This document shows positions 1 through 8,510 of a stretch of 64,000 nt of DNA, piece after piece (the stretch's first letter is position 1; every line of letters starts with the position of its first letter). Made by a program: the position numbers and the translations under genes. Source of the stretch: Comamonadaceae bacterium (lineage in GTDB: Bacteria; Pseudomonadota; Gammaproteobacteria; Burkholderiales; Burkholderiaceae_C). The notes under the pieces are model-generated. The model searched no databases. It saw nothing but the letters and a program-made list of their open reading frames with translations, and was not told where the DNA came from. Location of the stretch: contig CANFWV010000003.1 in NCBI GenBank assembly GCA_947450695.1, positions 1 through 64,000 of the forward strand, in the 5' to 3' direction.

Positions 1-695
1 ACGCGCAGCGGCACCTTGTATTTGCCGGCAAATTCGACCGAGCGAATCTGCAGAACCTTGGAGCCCATGGAGGCCATCTCCAGCATTTCTTCAAAGCTCA
101 CCGTGGCGAGGCGGCGGGCTTCGGGGACCACGCGCGGGTCGGTGGTGTAAACACCATCGACATCGGTGTAAATCAGGCATTCCTTCGCCTTCAAGGCGGC
201 CGCAATGGCTACCGCCGAAGTGTCTGAACCGCCACGGCCGAGCGTCGTGACGTTGCCGCCGTCGTCGACGCCTTGGAACCCAGTGATGATCACAACCTTG
301 CCAGCGTCCAAATCAGCACGCACGCGCTTGTCGTCAATCGACTCGATGCGAGCCTTGGTGAAGGCGCTGTTGGTCTTGATGGTGACTTGCCAGCCGGCGT
401 AGCTCACAGCGGGCATGCCCTCGGCCTGCAAGGCAATGGCCAGTAAGGCGCTTGAAGCTTGCTCGCCAGTGGCGGCCAGCGCGTCGAGCTCGCGAGCGTA
501 AGCGTCGTCTTGCTTAGTGGGTGAGAGCTCTTTGGCCAAGCCGAGCAGGCGATTGGTTTCGCCGCTCATGGCGCTTGGCACCACCACAATCTGGTGGCCG
601 GCGCGGGCCCATTTGGCCACGCGTTTGGCGACGTTTCGAATGCGCTCGGTCGAGCCCATTGATGTGCCGCCGTATTTATGAACGATCAAAGCCAT
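1..695 (-). CDS. lysC: Aspartate kinase, N-terminal part (cut by window edge)
   Basis: The reading frame is open from an ATG at 695 to the window edge, about 231 codons. It starts [15 protein letters not shown], the nucleotide-binding KxGGTS motif of aspartokinases, and later shows [12 protein letters not shown] and [13 protein letters not shown], both diagnostic of the amino acid kinase fold of LysC. The enzyme phosphorylates aspartate in the first step of the lysine, methionine, threonine and diaminopimelate pathways in the cytoplasm. The C-terminal ACT regulatory domains lie outside the window, so feedback control cannot be judged. It lies 72 bases downstream of tilS on the same strand and has a possible promoter of its own overlapping the tilS stop. 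Confidence 0.95.
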   Translation of the reverse strand, partial: MALIVHKYGGTSMGSTERIRNVAKRVAKWARAGHQIVVVPSAMSGETNRLLGLAKELSPTKQDDAYARELDALAATGEQASSALLAIALQAEGMPAVSYAGWQVTIKTNSAFTKARIESIDDKRVRADLDAGKVVIITGFQGVDDGGNVTTLGRGGSDTSAVAIAAALKAKECLIYTDVDGVYTTDPRVVPEARRLATVSFEEMLEMASMGSKVLQIRSVEFAGKYKVPLR

Positions 696-766
696 TGCAA
701 AAAGTCAGTCAAAAAAAGTGGCGAAGGAATTAAAAGAGATGTGCCGGAAGCCCGGCAAAGCGGATG

Positions 767-772
767 ATTATA
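767..772 (-). promoter_or_regulatory. Possible -10 box for lysC
   Basis: Read on the minus strand this is a perfect TATAAT, overlapping the tilS stop codon and about 70 bases before the lysC ATG. I do not see a good -35 hexamer at 16-18 bases upstream. Between it and lysC is a small GCCGG-CCGGC hairpin (about 743-756). The assignment is tentative. Confidence 0.3.
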
Positions 773-1778
773 TCGGGCTCAACCACTGCAAACGGCTAAC
801 GTCACGTCGCACATGGCCGTTGGCCACCTTCAAATGAATATGGTGACCCCGGGTGGTGCAGGCAGCCACTTGGTCCAGCAGTTGCGCCAGTTGTGCCGTA
901 CTGGGCCGGACTTGGTGGCACTGCAGAAGCCAGTGACGCAGCACGTTGGCCTGACGCGGTCGCGACAGCGCCTGCAGCGCTTTGATGGCGGGCGGACAGC
1001 CCACTAGCAGCAAGTCTTGCGCGGCGACTTCGTCTAACAAAACCTGAGATTGAGCCGCATGGCCAGCGCTGCGCGCAAAGGTTTGTCGAAACTGCGGGAA
1101 AACTTGAGCCAACGCCGGCAACAGACGGGCGCGAATGCGGTTGCGGGTGTAACGCTCGTCGCTGTTGCTGGGGTCGTCTACAAAGGCGTGGCCTGCTTGT
1201 GTCAGCCAGTCACGCAAACTGGCACCGGGCACGTCGAGCAAAGGACGAAAAAACTGCACCCCATGGCGCTCAAAAACAGCCGGCATCGCCGACAAACCAG
1301 CCAAGCCAGCGCCCCGACTCAAAGCCAGCAAGATGGTTTCAACTTGGTCGTCTGCGTGCTGGCCGAGCAGCACTTGGCTCACGCCAAACACGCGCGCTGC
1401 GTCGGCCAAACCCGTGTACCGCGCCTTGCGGGCGGCGTCTTCGGGGCTTTCGCCGGGCTGGTGCTTGGCGTTCACTTTGGCAACGTGCAGCGGCACATTC
1501 AGCTGCGCACACACAGCCCGGCAATTAGCCTCAAATTCATCGGCTGCGGTTTGTAGCCCGTGGTGAATATGAACCGCCCTGATCTGCCCCGGCCGGAGTG
1601 CAAATGCAGCATGCAAAAGCGCAGTGGAGTCGGCACCGCCGCTGTAAGCGATAGCCAGCGGAAGCGCTAAAACTGAATCCGTTGAACCGGCAAAGGCCGC
1701 CAGTGCCACTTGCGCCGGATTCTCCAATGCAGGCGTCGGCTTAACGGGCTTCGGCTTTGGTGTCGGTGAAACGGCCAT
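768..1778 (-). CDS. tilS: tRNA(Ile)-lysidine synthetase
   Basis: 336 residues. The ATP-pyrophosphatase P-loop SGGADS lies at residues 46-51, followed by a [13 protein letters not shown] segment and [13 protein letters not shown], all typical of TilS. TilS ligates lysine to C34 of the CAU anticodon of tRNA-Ile2 so that it reads AUA instead of AUG; the enzyme is essential. The length is shorter than the E. coli protein, and the C-terminal domain appears reduced. The chosen ATG overlaps the last 38 bases of accA in another frame. There is no clear Shine-Dalgarno sequence there, so translation may be coupled to accA and the first 30 or so residues (Pro/Lys-rich) are uncertain. Confidence 0.93.
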   Translation of the reverse strand: MAVSPTPKPKPVKPTPALENPAQVALAAFAGSTDSVLALPLAIAYSGGADSTALLHAAFALRPGQIRAVHIHHGLQTAADEFEANCRAVCAQLNVPLHVAKVNAKHQPGESPEDAARKARYTGLADAARVFGVSQVLLGQHADDQVETILLALSRGAGLAGLSAMPAVFERHGVQFFRPLLDVPGASLRDWLTQAGHAFVDDPSNSDERYTRNRIRARLLPALAQVFPQFRQTFARSAGHAAQSQVLLDEVAAQDLLLVGCPPAIKALQALSRPRQANVLRHWLLQCHQVRPSTAQLAQLLDQVAACTTRGHHIHLKVANGHVRRDVSRLQWLSPI

Positions 1779-2718
1779 AGCTTTGCAGACGATCGTAGCG
1801 ACGGTCCAGCAGCTCTTTGACCTTTAGGTCGCTGACTTGGCGGAAGGCGTCGTTCAAAGCGCGTTTCAAAAAAGCCGCCATTTGTTTGTGGTCGCGGTGC
1901 GCGCCGCCAACAGGTTCGTTAACAATTTTGTCGATCACACCCATGGCTTTAAGCCGATGCGCCGTGATACCAAGGGCTTCGGCGGCGACTTCGGCTTTGT
2001 CCGAGGTTTTCCAGAGAATCGAGGCGCACCCTTCCGGGCTGATGACCGAGTAGATGGAATATTGCAACATGACCACTTGGTCGGCCACCGAAATGGCCAG
2101 TGCGCCACCGGAGCCACCCTCGCCAATGATGGTGGTGATGATGGGTACTTCCAGTTGCGCCATCTCAAAGATGTTGCGGCCGATAGCCTCAGACTGACCG
2201 CGTTCTTCGGCATCAATGCCTGGGTAAGCGCCAGGCGTGTCAACAAAAGTGAACACCGGCAATTTGAATTTTTCGGCGGTTTTCATCAAACGCAAAGCCT
2301 TGCGATAACCTTCCGGCTTGCTCATGCCGAAATTACGCAGACCGCGTTCTTTGGTGTCGCGGCCTTTTTGCTGACCGAGCACCATGCAGGCGTGGCCGTT
2401 GAAACGGGCAAGACCCCCGACGATGCTGAGGTCATCAGAAAAGTGACGGTCGCCATGCATTTCAACGAAGTCCGTGAAAATTTCGTTGATGTAGTCCAAC
2501 GTATATGGACGCTCGGCATGGCGCGCGATCTTGGTGATCTGCCACGGCGTGAGGTCGCTGTAAATATCTTTGGTGAGCTGCTGGCTCTTCTTGGCAAGCT
2601 GGTCGATTTCGTCTGAAATATCGACCGCAGATTCAGTCTGCACATAGCGCAGTTCTTCGATTTTGCCTTCGAGATCCGCAATCGGTTGCTCGAAATCGAG
2701 GAAGGTTTTTTTACGCAT
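1741..2718 (-). CDS. accA: Acetyl-CoA carboxylase carboxyltransferase subunit alpha
   Basis: 325 residues, the usual length for AccA. The N-terminus has the characteristic [19 protein letters not shown] helix. The crotonase-like core contains [21 protein letters not shown] and [11 protein letters not shown], the glycine-rich acyl-CoA and carboxybiotin pocket. With AccD (not in this window) it transfers the carboxyl group from carboxybiotin to acetyl-CoA to give malonyl-CoA, the first committed step of fatty acid synthesis. An AAGGAGCAAGGTC Shine-Dalgarno region precedes the ATG. It sits in the minus-strand run cysS-glycosylase-accA-tilS. Confidence 0.98.
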   Translation of the reverse strand: MRKKTFLDFEQPIADLEGKIEELRYVQTESAVDISDEIDQLAKKSQQLTKDIYSDLTPWQITKIARHAERPYTLDYINEIFTDFVEMHGDRHFSDDLSIVGGLARFNGHACMVLGQQKGRDTKERGLRNFGMSKPEGYRKALRLMKTAEKFKLPVFTFVDTPGAYPGIDAEERGQSEAIGRNIFEMAQLEVPIITTIIGEGGSGGALAISVADQVVMLQYSIYSVISPEGCASILWKTSDKAEVAAEALGITAHRLKAMGVIDKIVNEPVGGAHRDHKQMAAFLKRALNDAFRQVSDLKVKELLDRRYDRLQSYGRFTDTKAEAR

Positions 2719-2786
2719 GACCTTGCTCCTTTATGTCTAGGGGATCCATTAGCGGGCACAAGGCCGGCACATTCAATATCGTCAAA

Positions 2787-3470
2787 TCAGTACGCGACCG
2801 GTAAGGGGTCGAGTGAGCGCCAAATATACCAAGTTGCCACAGTACAAAACGGCGCCCAAGCGCCAGCCACCTCACGGGCGTCGCTGCGGCTGACTGATTC
2901 GCCAGAAAAATAACTCTTGCTAATGCCGTTGATCAAGCCCACATCGTCGAGCGGCAACACGTTCGGCCGCATCAGGTGAAAAATCAGCAGCATCTCGGCG
3001 GTCCAGCGGCCAATGCCACGAATCGCGATCAACTCGGCAATGATGGCCTCGTCATCCATCGTCTCCCAATTTTTGACATGCACTGATCCCGCGTCAAAGT
3101 GCAGCGCCAAATCAACCAAATATTCAACCTTGCGAGCGCTCAGCCCCGCCGCTCGCATGTCGTCGATTTTAAGTTTTAGCACATTGGCGGGCGTCATTTT
3201 TTTTGGCAGCACTTCAAATCGATGCCAGACACTTTGAGCCGCTTTCACGGAGATCTGCTGGCCGACAATGCTGCGCGCCAAAGTGCCAAAAGCATCGCCG
3301 CGCGACTGCAGCCCAATCTCACCAAATTGAGGAATCAGCCGCTTCATCACACGGTCTTTTTTGACCAGATGTTTGCAGGCCTCGGCCCAGTAAGCCGGCA
3401 CCGTCATGGCGGGCTCGTCAGTGTGAACGATTTGGACAGCCCCAGGGCCGGTCTTTGCCAAAATTTTCAC
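2787..3470 (-). CDS. DNA-3-methyladenine glycosylase II (AlkA-type HhH-GPD)
   Basis: 227 residues. The helix-hairpin-helix motif is at about 148-158 ([12 protein letters not shown]), followed by LPLDDVGL with the probable catalytic aspartate at D176, and there is an [12 protein letters not shown] helix at 68-79 typical of the HhH-GPD superfamily. Such enzymes excise alkylated purines, such as 3-methyladenine, from DNA as the first step of base excision repair. It has no iron-sulfur cluster cysteines, which argues against Nth/MutY. It is shorter than E. coli AlkA and lacks that protein's N-terminal domain. The ATG overlaps the cysS stop by four bases (ATGA), so it is translationally coupled to cysS. 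Confidence 0.9.
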   Translation of the reverse strand: MKILAKTGPGAVQIVHTDEPAMTVPAYWAEACKHLVKKDRVMKRLIPQFGEIGLQSRGDAFGTLARSIVGQQISVKAAQSVWHRFEVLPKKMTPANVLKLKIDDMRAAGLSARKVEYLVDLALHFDAGSVHVKNWETMDDEAIIAELIAIRGIGRWTAEMLLIFHLMRPNVLPLDDVGLINGISKSYFSGESVSRSDAREVAGAWAPFCTVATWYIWRSLDPLPVAY

Positions 3471-4858
3471 GCTTTGACCTCCCAGGTGGTGCCGCTTGGC
3501 GAATCTTTGAGCAGGATACCGCGCGCAAGCAAGCTCTGTCGGATACGGTCAGCACCGGCAAAGTCTTTGGCCCGCTTGGCAGCAGCGCGTTCGGCGATCA
3601 AGCCTTGAATGGTCGCGTCGTCCAGCGCCGCACCGGCTTTCAGAAAAGCGGCGGGAGAGCCTTGCAACAAGCCAAGGCAAGCGCCCAAGGCTTTGAGCCG
3701 TCCCGACAGCTGCGCAGAGCCCGTACGGTTAACGTCCCCGGCCAAATCAAACAACACGGCTATCGCTTCTGGCGTACCGAAGTCTTCGTCCATGGCTGCT
3801 TTGAAACGCGCCGAATAGGGCTCAGCCCAATCAATCTCCACCGCTGCAGGGGCCACCAAATCCAAAGCGGTATAGAGCCGCTTGAGCGAGTTGCGCGCAT
3901 CATCAAGATGCACGTCGCTGTAATTCAGAGCACTGCGGTAGTGGGCGCGGATGATAAAGAAGCGAACGGTCTCAGCGTCGTACTGCGCCAGCACGTCGCG
4001 GATGGTGAAAAAGTTGCCGAGGGATTTCGACATTTTTTCGTTGTCGACCCGGACAAAACCGTTGTGCACCCAGAAGCGCGCCAACGGCTTGCCGTTAGCG
4101 CCTTCGCTTTGGGCGATTTCGTTTTCGTGGTGAGGGAACTGCAAATCAGCACCACCACCATGTATGTCAAAGCTCTCGCCCAGCGTCTGGCAGCTCATGG
4201 CCGAGCACTCAATATGCCAACCGGGTCGACCTTTTCCATAAGGAAAACCCAAAGCGGTGGCGTCCCATTTGGCGTCTTCGGGTTCACTTTCTTTGGCAGA
4301 CTTCCAGAGCACAAAGTCGAGTGGGTCTTGCTTGCCGTCGAGTACGGCAACACGCTCGCCCGCGCGCAGTTCGTCGAGTGACTTACCGGACAACTTGCCG
4401 TAGCTAGGAAATTTGCGGACTGCATAGTTGACGTCGCCGCTACTGGCTTGATAAGCCAAGCCTTTGGCTTCTAGGGTCGATATCATCGCCAGCATTTGAG
4501 GCACGTACTCGGTGGCGCGTGGTTCTAGCGTAGGCGACTCAATGCCAAGGGCGCCAATGTCTTGATGCATGGCAAGAATCATCTCGTCAGTCAGAGCGCG
4601 AATGCTGATGCCACGCTCGACGGCGCGCTTGATGATTTTGTCGTCAATGTCGGTGATGTTGCGCACATAAGTGACTTGGTAGCCACTGGCGCGCAGCCAC
4701 CGCTGAACCACGTCAAACGCCATCATCATGCGGGCGTGACCGATATGACAAAGATCGTAAATAGTCATACCGCAAACGTACATACGCACGCGGCCAGGCA
4801 CCAGCGGCAAAAATTCTTCCACGTCACGCGACAGCGTGTTGTAAATGCGAAGGCTCAT
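3467..4858 (-). CDS. cysS: Cysteinyl-tRNA synthetase
   Basis: 463 residues, normal for CysRS. It has the class I signature HIGH at residues 38-41 (in [12 protein letters not shown]), the KMSKSLGN loop near residue 270, and the zinc ligand C29 with later Cys/His residues in WHIECSAMS and [15 protein letters not shown]. It charges tRNA-Cys with cysteine in the cytoplasm. It is the first gene of the minus-strand run that continues into the DNA glycosylase, and it is divergent from the TPR gene at 5004 across a 145-base intergenic region. Confidence 0.98.
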   Translation of the reverse strand: MSLRIYNTLSRDVEEFLPLVPGRVRMYVCGMTIYDLCHIGHARMMMAFDVVQRWLRASGYQVTYVRNITDIDDKIIKRAVERGISIRALTDEMILAMHQDIGALGIESPTLEPRATEYVPQMLAMISTLEAKGLAYQASSGDVNYAVRKFPSYGKLSGKSLDELRAGERVAVLDGKQDPLDFVLWKSAKESEPEDAKWDATALGFPYGKGRPGWHIECSAMSCQTLGESFDIHGGGADLQFPHHENEIAQSEGANGKPLARFWVHNGFVRVDNEKMSKSLGNFFTIRDVLAQYDAETVRFFIIRAHYRSALNYSDVHLDDARNSLKRLYTALDLVAPAAVEIDWAEPYSARFKAAMDEDFGTPEAIAVLFDLAGDVNRTGSAQLSGRLKALGACLGLLQGSPAAFLKAGAALDDATIQGLIAERAAAKRAKDFAGADRIRQSLLARGILLKDSPSGTTWEVKA

Positions 4859-5003
4859 GAATGGGAAAGAAAGCTGGGGGTGGGAAGCAGGGAGAGCAAA
4901 GTGGCGAGTGCAGACTATACCTGCCCGCTACAATCTTTTTTCAGTATAGGCGAGCCATCAGACACGCTGACAATGAGTTCTGACCGCTACCCAACACCAA
5001 ACC

Positions 5004-5582
5004 ATGCAAACTTCCGTAGACACCCTTCGAAAATTCGCCTTCATTATTTTGATGGGCAGTGCCTTGGTCGGCGCCTTTTTCCCCTTGACCGTTCGCGCCC
5101 AAGTCTACGCAACGCCCTTAGCACCGTACATCGATGACTACACCAAAGTCACCAAGCTGGTCAGCGCCAAACAACTGGCAGAAGCACTCGTCAAGGCTGA
5201 GTCGTATTTGGAGGGCAAGCCCAAGGATCCACAAATGCGCTTCATCAAGGGGGTAATCCTCAGCGACATGGGCAAGTCGGCCGACGCGATCAGCCTCTTT
5301 GTGACGCTCACCCAAGACTACCCGGAGCTGCCGGAACCGTACAATAATTTGGCCGTTTTATACGCGGCGAACAACCAATTTGAGCAGGCTCGCAGCGCCT
5401 TGGAAATGGCCATACGCACAAATCCGAGCTACGCCACCGCCCACGAAAACCTAGGTGATGTCTACATCAAACTGGCCAGCCAGTCCTACAGCAAAGCCTT
5501 ACAGCTCGAGCCGAATAAGACCACGATTCAGCCCAAGCTGGCGCTGATTCGCACGATGTTTGGCCCTGACATCAAACCTTGA
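5004..5582 (+). CDS. Exported tetratricopeptide-repeat protein
   Basis: 192 residues. A hydrophobic stretch at about residues 12-33 ending near VRAQVYA suggests a Sec signal peptide or membrane anchor. The rest is helical with TPR units: the PEPYNNLAVLYAANNQFEQA and TAHENLGDVYIKLASQSYSKAL segments carry the usual A-x-x-x-L-x and Y/N-L-A positions. TPR proteins are scaffolds and the partner cannot be deduced. The gene immediately precedes two cyclophilin genes on the same strand, which makes an envelope-folding context possible but unproven. Confidence 0.8.
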   Translation: MQTSVDTLRKFAFIILMGSALVGAFFPLTVRAQVYATPLAPYIDDYTKVTKLVSAKQLAEALVKAESYLEGKPKDPQMRFIKGVILSDMGKSADAISLFVTLTQDYPELPEPYNNLAVLYAANNQFEQARSALEMAIRTNPSYATAHENLGDVYIKLASQSYSKALQLEPNKTTIQPKLALIRTMFGPDIKP

Positions 5583-5633
5583 CCTGTTGAAATCTCACAT
5601 TCAAATCGCACTTTTTGAGTGATCACTTTTAAG

Positions 5634-6332
5634 ATGAATTCACAAACTATTTTCCTTCACCGCCGCACATTCAAGACCGTGACATTGACCGTCCTCTTGG
5701 CTTTGAGTGGATCGCAGATCGCTTGGGCTGATGTAGCGCCGCGCGTGAAATTTGCCACCAGTGAAGGGGATTTTGTGGTCGAGGTTTATCCCGACAAAGC
5801 CCCCAAAACAGTTGAAAACTTTTTACAGTACGTCAAAGACAAGCATTACGACGGTACGATTTTTCACCGCGTCATCAACAACTTCATGGTGCAAGGCGGC
5901 GGTTTTGACGCCAAGTATGCCGAGAAGCCAAGCCGCCCTCCGGTGCGGCATGAAGGCCAGGAAGCACTTGCCAAAGGCGGCGACAAAAACACCATCGGCA
6001 CCTTGGCCATGGCCCGCACAAGTGACCCGCATTCCGCCACCGCGCAGTTTTTCATCAACGTCAAAGACAACGACTTTTTGAATCCAACACTGATCCCGCC
6101 GGGAGATCCAGTGCCGCGCTTTGAATACCAAGGTCAAATTTACGAAAACACACCGCGCTCCAAGTTGCTGAACGCGCCCCAGCTCTTTGGGTACACCGTG
6201 TTTGGCAAGGTGGTCAGCGGCATGGACGTTGTCAACAAAATCAAGTCCGTGCCCACGGGCGCAGGCGGACCTTTCACCAGCGATGTCCCCAAGACACCAG
6301 TTCTTATAAAATCTGTAACTTTGATTAAATAA
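5634..6332 (+). CDS. Periplasmic peptidyl-prolyl cis-trans isomerase (cyclophilin)
   Basis: About 232 residues from the ATG at 5634; a GTG five codons upstream (5619) is also open. A signal peptide (residues about 10-33, ending AWADVAP) is followed by a cyclophilin domain with the active-site FHRVINNFMVQGGGF and the TAQFFIN strand that bind and isomerise X-Pro bonds. An insertion (NPTLIPPGDPVPRFEYQGQ) lengthens it relative to its neighbour PpiB. The export signal places it in the periplasm, so it is PpiA-like. It lies nine bases upstream of the cytoplasmic paralogue and is surely cotranscribed with it. Confidence 0.92.
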   Translation: MNSQTIFLHRRTFKTVTLTVLLALSGSQIAWADVAPRVKFATSEGDFVVEVYPDKAPKTVENFLQYVKDKHYDGTIFHRVINNFMVQGGGFDAKYAEKPSRPPVRHEGQEALAKGGDKNTIGTLAMARTSDPHSATAQFFINVKDNDFLNPTLIPPGDPVPRFEYQGQIYENTPRSKLLNAPQLFGYTVFGKVVSGMDVVNKIKSVPTGAGGPFTSDVPKTPVLIKSVTLIK

Positions 6333-6340
6333 ACTTCATC

Positions 6341-6850
6341 ATGAGCAACCCAAAAGTCGAACTCCACATTGCCGATTACGGCGTAATCACCCTCGAACTC
6401 GAGCAAGACAAGGCCCCTAAGTCGGTCGCCAACTTTTTGTCTTACGTCAACAAAGGCCATTACGACAACACGGTGTTTCACCGCGTGATCCCTGGCTTCA
6501 TGGCCCAAGGCGGCGGTTTCGAAGTCGGTATGAAACAAAAACCGACCGACGGTGAAATCGAAAACGAAGCAAACAACGGCCTGAAAAACAACCACTACAC
6601 AGTCGCGATGGCACGGACCAGCGCGCCACACTCGGCCAGCTCGCAGTTTTTCATCAATGTCTCAAACAACGACTTTTTGAACCACACCGCACCGAGCGCT
6701 TCAGGTTGGGGCTATGCCGTGTTCGCCAAGGTGGTGTCGGGTAACGAGATCGTTGACAAAATAGCAGCCGTCAAAACCGGCCGCAAAGGCTTTCATGACG
6801 ACGTGCCACAGACTGACGTGATCATCGAAAAAGCCGTGGCGGTGGCTTGA
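6341..6850 (+). CDS. ppiB: Cytoplasmic peptidyl-prolyl cis-trans isomerase B
   Basis: 169 residues, the size of PpiB. It has no signal peptide. The cyclophilin core includes FHRVIPGFMAQGGGF, PHSASSQFFINV and the conserved GWGYAVFAKVVSG segment. It catalyses cis-trans isomerisation of peptidyl-proline bonds in cytoplasmic proteins. It follows the exported paralogue by nine bases, so the tandem pair probably arose by duplication and supplies the same activity on both sides of the inner membrane. Confidence 0.96.
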   Translation: MSNPKVELHIADYGVITLELEQDKAPKSVANFLSYVNKGHYDNTVFHRVIPGFMAQGGGFEVGMKQKPTDGEIENEANNGLKNNHYTVAMARTSAPHSASSQFFINVSNNDFLNHTAPSASGWGYAVFAKVVSGNEIVDKIAAVKTGRKGFHDDVPQTDVIIEKAVAVA

Positions 6851-6871
6851 TCAAAACCACCGACTTGCGGT

Positions 6872-6897
6872 GCGGTCGTCGCCTTGAGTACGACCGC
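6872..6897. repeat. Short perfect inverted repeat between ppiB and lpxH
   Basis: GCGGTCGT and ACGACCGC form an 8-bp stem with a 10-base loop. It is followed by TAAAACTT rather than a T-run, so it is not a standard intrinsic terminator. It may be a weak terminator, an RNA-processing site or chance. Confidence 0.3.
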
Positions 6898-6917
6898 TAA
6901 AACTTGATCGCAGAAAC

Positions 6918-7700
6918 ATGACTGTGCCCCAGATCGCTGAGCTGCAAGCTCCCGCTGCCTGGGGCACAGTCGATTTCATTTCAGACCTGCACCTGACCGC
7001 TGAGGAGCCCTCAACCTTCAAGGTTTGGCAGCGTTACCTAGAGTCAACACCCGCAGATGCCGTGTTCATCTTGGGCGACTTATTTGAAGTCTGGGTTGGC
7101 GATGATCTGGTGAATTTGAACTTCTCGCACGCAGAGAGTTTTGAAGCCCTCTGCGTTCAGGTGATGGCCGCAGCGGGTGGCCGACTGGCGCTTTTCTTCA
7201 TGCATGGCAACCGCGACTTTCTGGTTGGTCGGCGCTTGATGGATCTGTGCCATGCGTCGCTACTCAATGACCCGACCGTCTTGTGCTTTGCGGATCAACG
7301 GTTTTTGCTCTCACATGGTGATGCGCTGTGCGTAGACGACACCGAGTACCTACAGTTTCGCCAGCAAGTGCGCAGCAACGCCTGGCAAGACATTTTTTTA
7401 GCCAAACCGCTGACTGAACGACAAAGCATCGCCCGCGGTCTACGGGCCCAAAGTGAGGCGCGCAAGCAGTCTGGCCAAACTTATGCAGACGTCGATAAAA
7501 ACGCTGCCAAGCTGTGGCTGAAGGCAGCTGGAGCCAACACGCTGATCCATGGCCACACCCACCAGCCCAGCCAACACGAACTGGGCGGTAGCCAGCGCCG
7601 CGTCGTACTGAGCGATTGGGATACTGCCGCCTCACCACCTCGGGCTGAGGTTTTGCGGCTGACGCACGCCGGCCTGCAACGCTTGCAGTTGAGTGTCTAG
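6918..7700 (+). CDS. lpxH: UDP-2,3-diacylglucosamine diphosphatase
   Basis: 260 residues. The calcineurin-like metallophosphoesterase motifs appear in order: DLHL (D23, H25), GDLFEVWVGDD, HGNRDFLVG, SHGDALCVDD and IHGHTHQP, which together bind the two Mn ions. The pattern and length fit LpxH, which cleaves UDP-2,3-diacylglucosamine to lipid X and UMP in lipid A synthesis at the inner membrane face. The presence of a lipid A enzyme agrees with a Gram-negative outer membrane. It is 67 bases after ppiB and 21 bases before the MtfA-type gene. Confidence 0.94.
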   Translation: MTVPQIAELQAPAAWGTVDFISDLHLTAEEPSTFKVWQRYLESTPADAVFILGDLFEVWVGDDLVNLNFSHAESFEALCVQVMAAAGGRLALFFMHGNRDFLVGRRLMDLCHASLLNDPTVLCFADQRFLLSHGDALCVDDTEYLQFRQQVRSNAWQDIFLAKPLTERQSIARGLRAQSEARKQSGQTYADVDKNAAKLWLKAAGANTLIHGHTHQPSQHELGGSQRRVVLSDWDTAASPPRAEVLRLTHAGLQRLQLSV

Positions 7701-7721
7701 TCCAAGCCAGACATAGTCTGT

Positions 7722-8510
7722 ATGCTGACTTGGCTGCATAAACTCCTGCGACACATTGGATTGGCCAAGGAAAACCAGCCTGCCCTTCCTGACCCTCTGT
7801 GGTTGAGCACGCTGCGCGACTACCCGTTTCTCACGGCTGATTCAGACAACGATCCGGCGCAGTTGCGTGCAATGGTCAGCAAGTTTTTGGCAGACAAAGA
7901 ATTCAGCGGCGCCAACGGCTTGCACATCAATGACGCAATTGCAGTGGCGATTGCGGCTCAAGCTTGCTTACCAGTGCTGCACCTTGGCCTAAATTGGTAC
8001 GACGACTTCAAGGGCATTGTGGTGCATCCCGGCGCCATGCTGGCTAGCCGCGAAGTGGTGGATGACGCTGGTGTGGTGCACCACTATAAGGAAACCTTGA
8101 CCGGTGAAACTATGCACCATGGACCAGTCACGCTCAGCTGGGCTGACGTCGTCGCCTCTGGCGACTCAGCTCAAACCGGCTACAACGTCGTGATCCATGA
8201 GTTTGTGCACAAGCTCGACATGCGCAGCGGCAAAGCAGATGGCTGCCCACCCCTGCCCTCGAGGGTCGTATGGGAAAACTGGCGCGTCACTATGCAGGCC
8301 AGCTACGCACGTTTTCAAACGCAGTTAACGATGGCCGAACGCTTCGGCGCCGAGCCCCCTTGGCTCGACGCTTACGCAGCGACCACCCCAGCTGAATTTT
8401 TCGCCGTGGCGTCCGAGGCTTACTTTGTTAACCGAAGGCGTTTTGCGCAAGAGTTCCCTGAACTGCTGCCGCTGTTCGCGCAGTTCTTCAACGCTTCAGC
8501 AGCGCCTTGA
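7722..8510 (+). CDS. Zinc-dependent peptidase, MtfA family
   Basis: 262 residues. The zinc-binding HEFVH (HExxH) is at residues 159-163, followed by KLDMRSGKADG, and the distal ASEAYF provides the glutamate typical of the M90/MtfA family. In E. coli, MtfA is a cytosolic peptidase that interacts with the Mlc repressor; a role here is inferred only from the family. No signal peptide is seen. The last 23 bases overlap the 3' end of the convergent DUF349 gene. Confidence 0.88.
   Translation: MLTWLHKLLRHIGLAKENQPALPDPLWLSTLRDYPFLTADSDNDPAQLRAMVSKFLADKEFSGANGLHINDAIAVAIAAQACLPVLHLGLNWYDDFKGIVVHPGAMLASREVVDDAGVVHHYKETLTGETMHHGPVTLSWADVVASGDSAQTGYNVVIHEFVHKLDMRSGKADGCPPLPSRVVWENWRVTMQASYARFQTQLTMAERFGAEPPWLDAYAATTPAEFFAVASEAYFVNRRRFAQEFPELLPLFAQFFNASAAP

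Noticed and set aside
3455-4381. Long plus-strand frame (308 codons) opposite cysS
   Set aside because: It is antisense to cysS, a certain gene, has no domain signature, and is an artefact of codon bias on the other strand.
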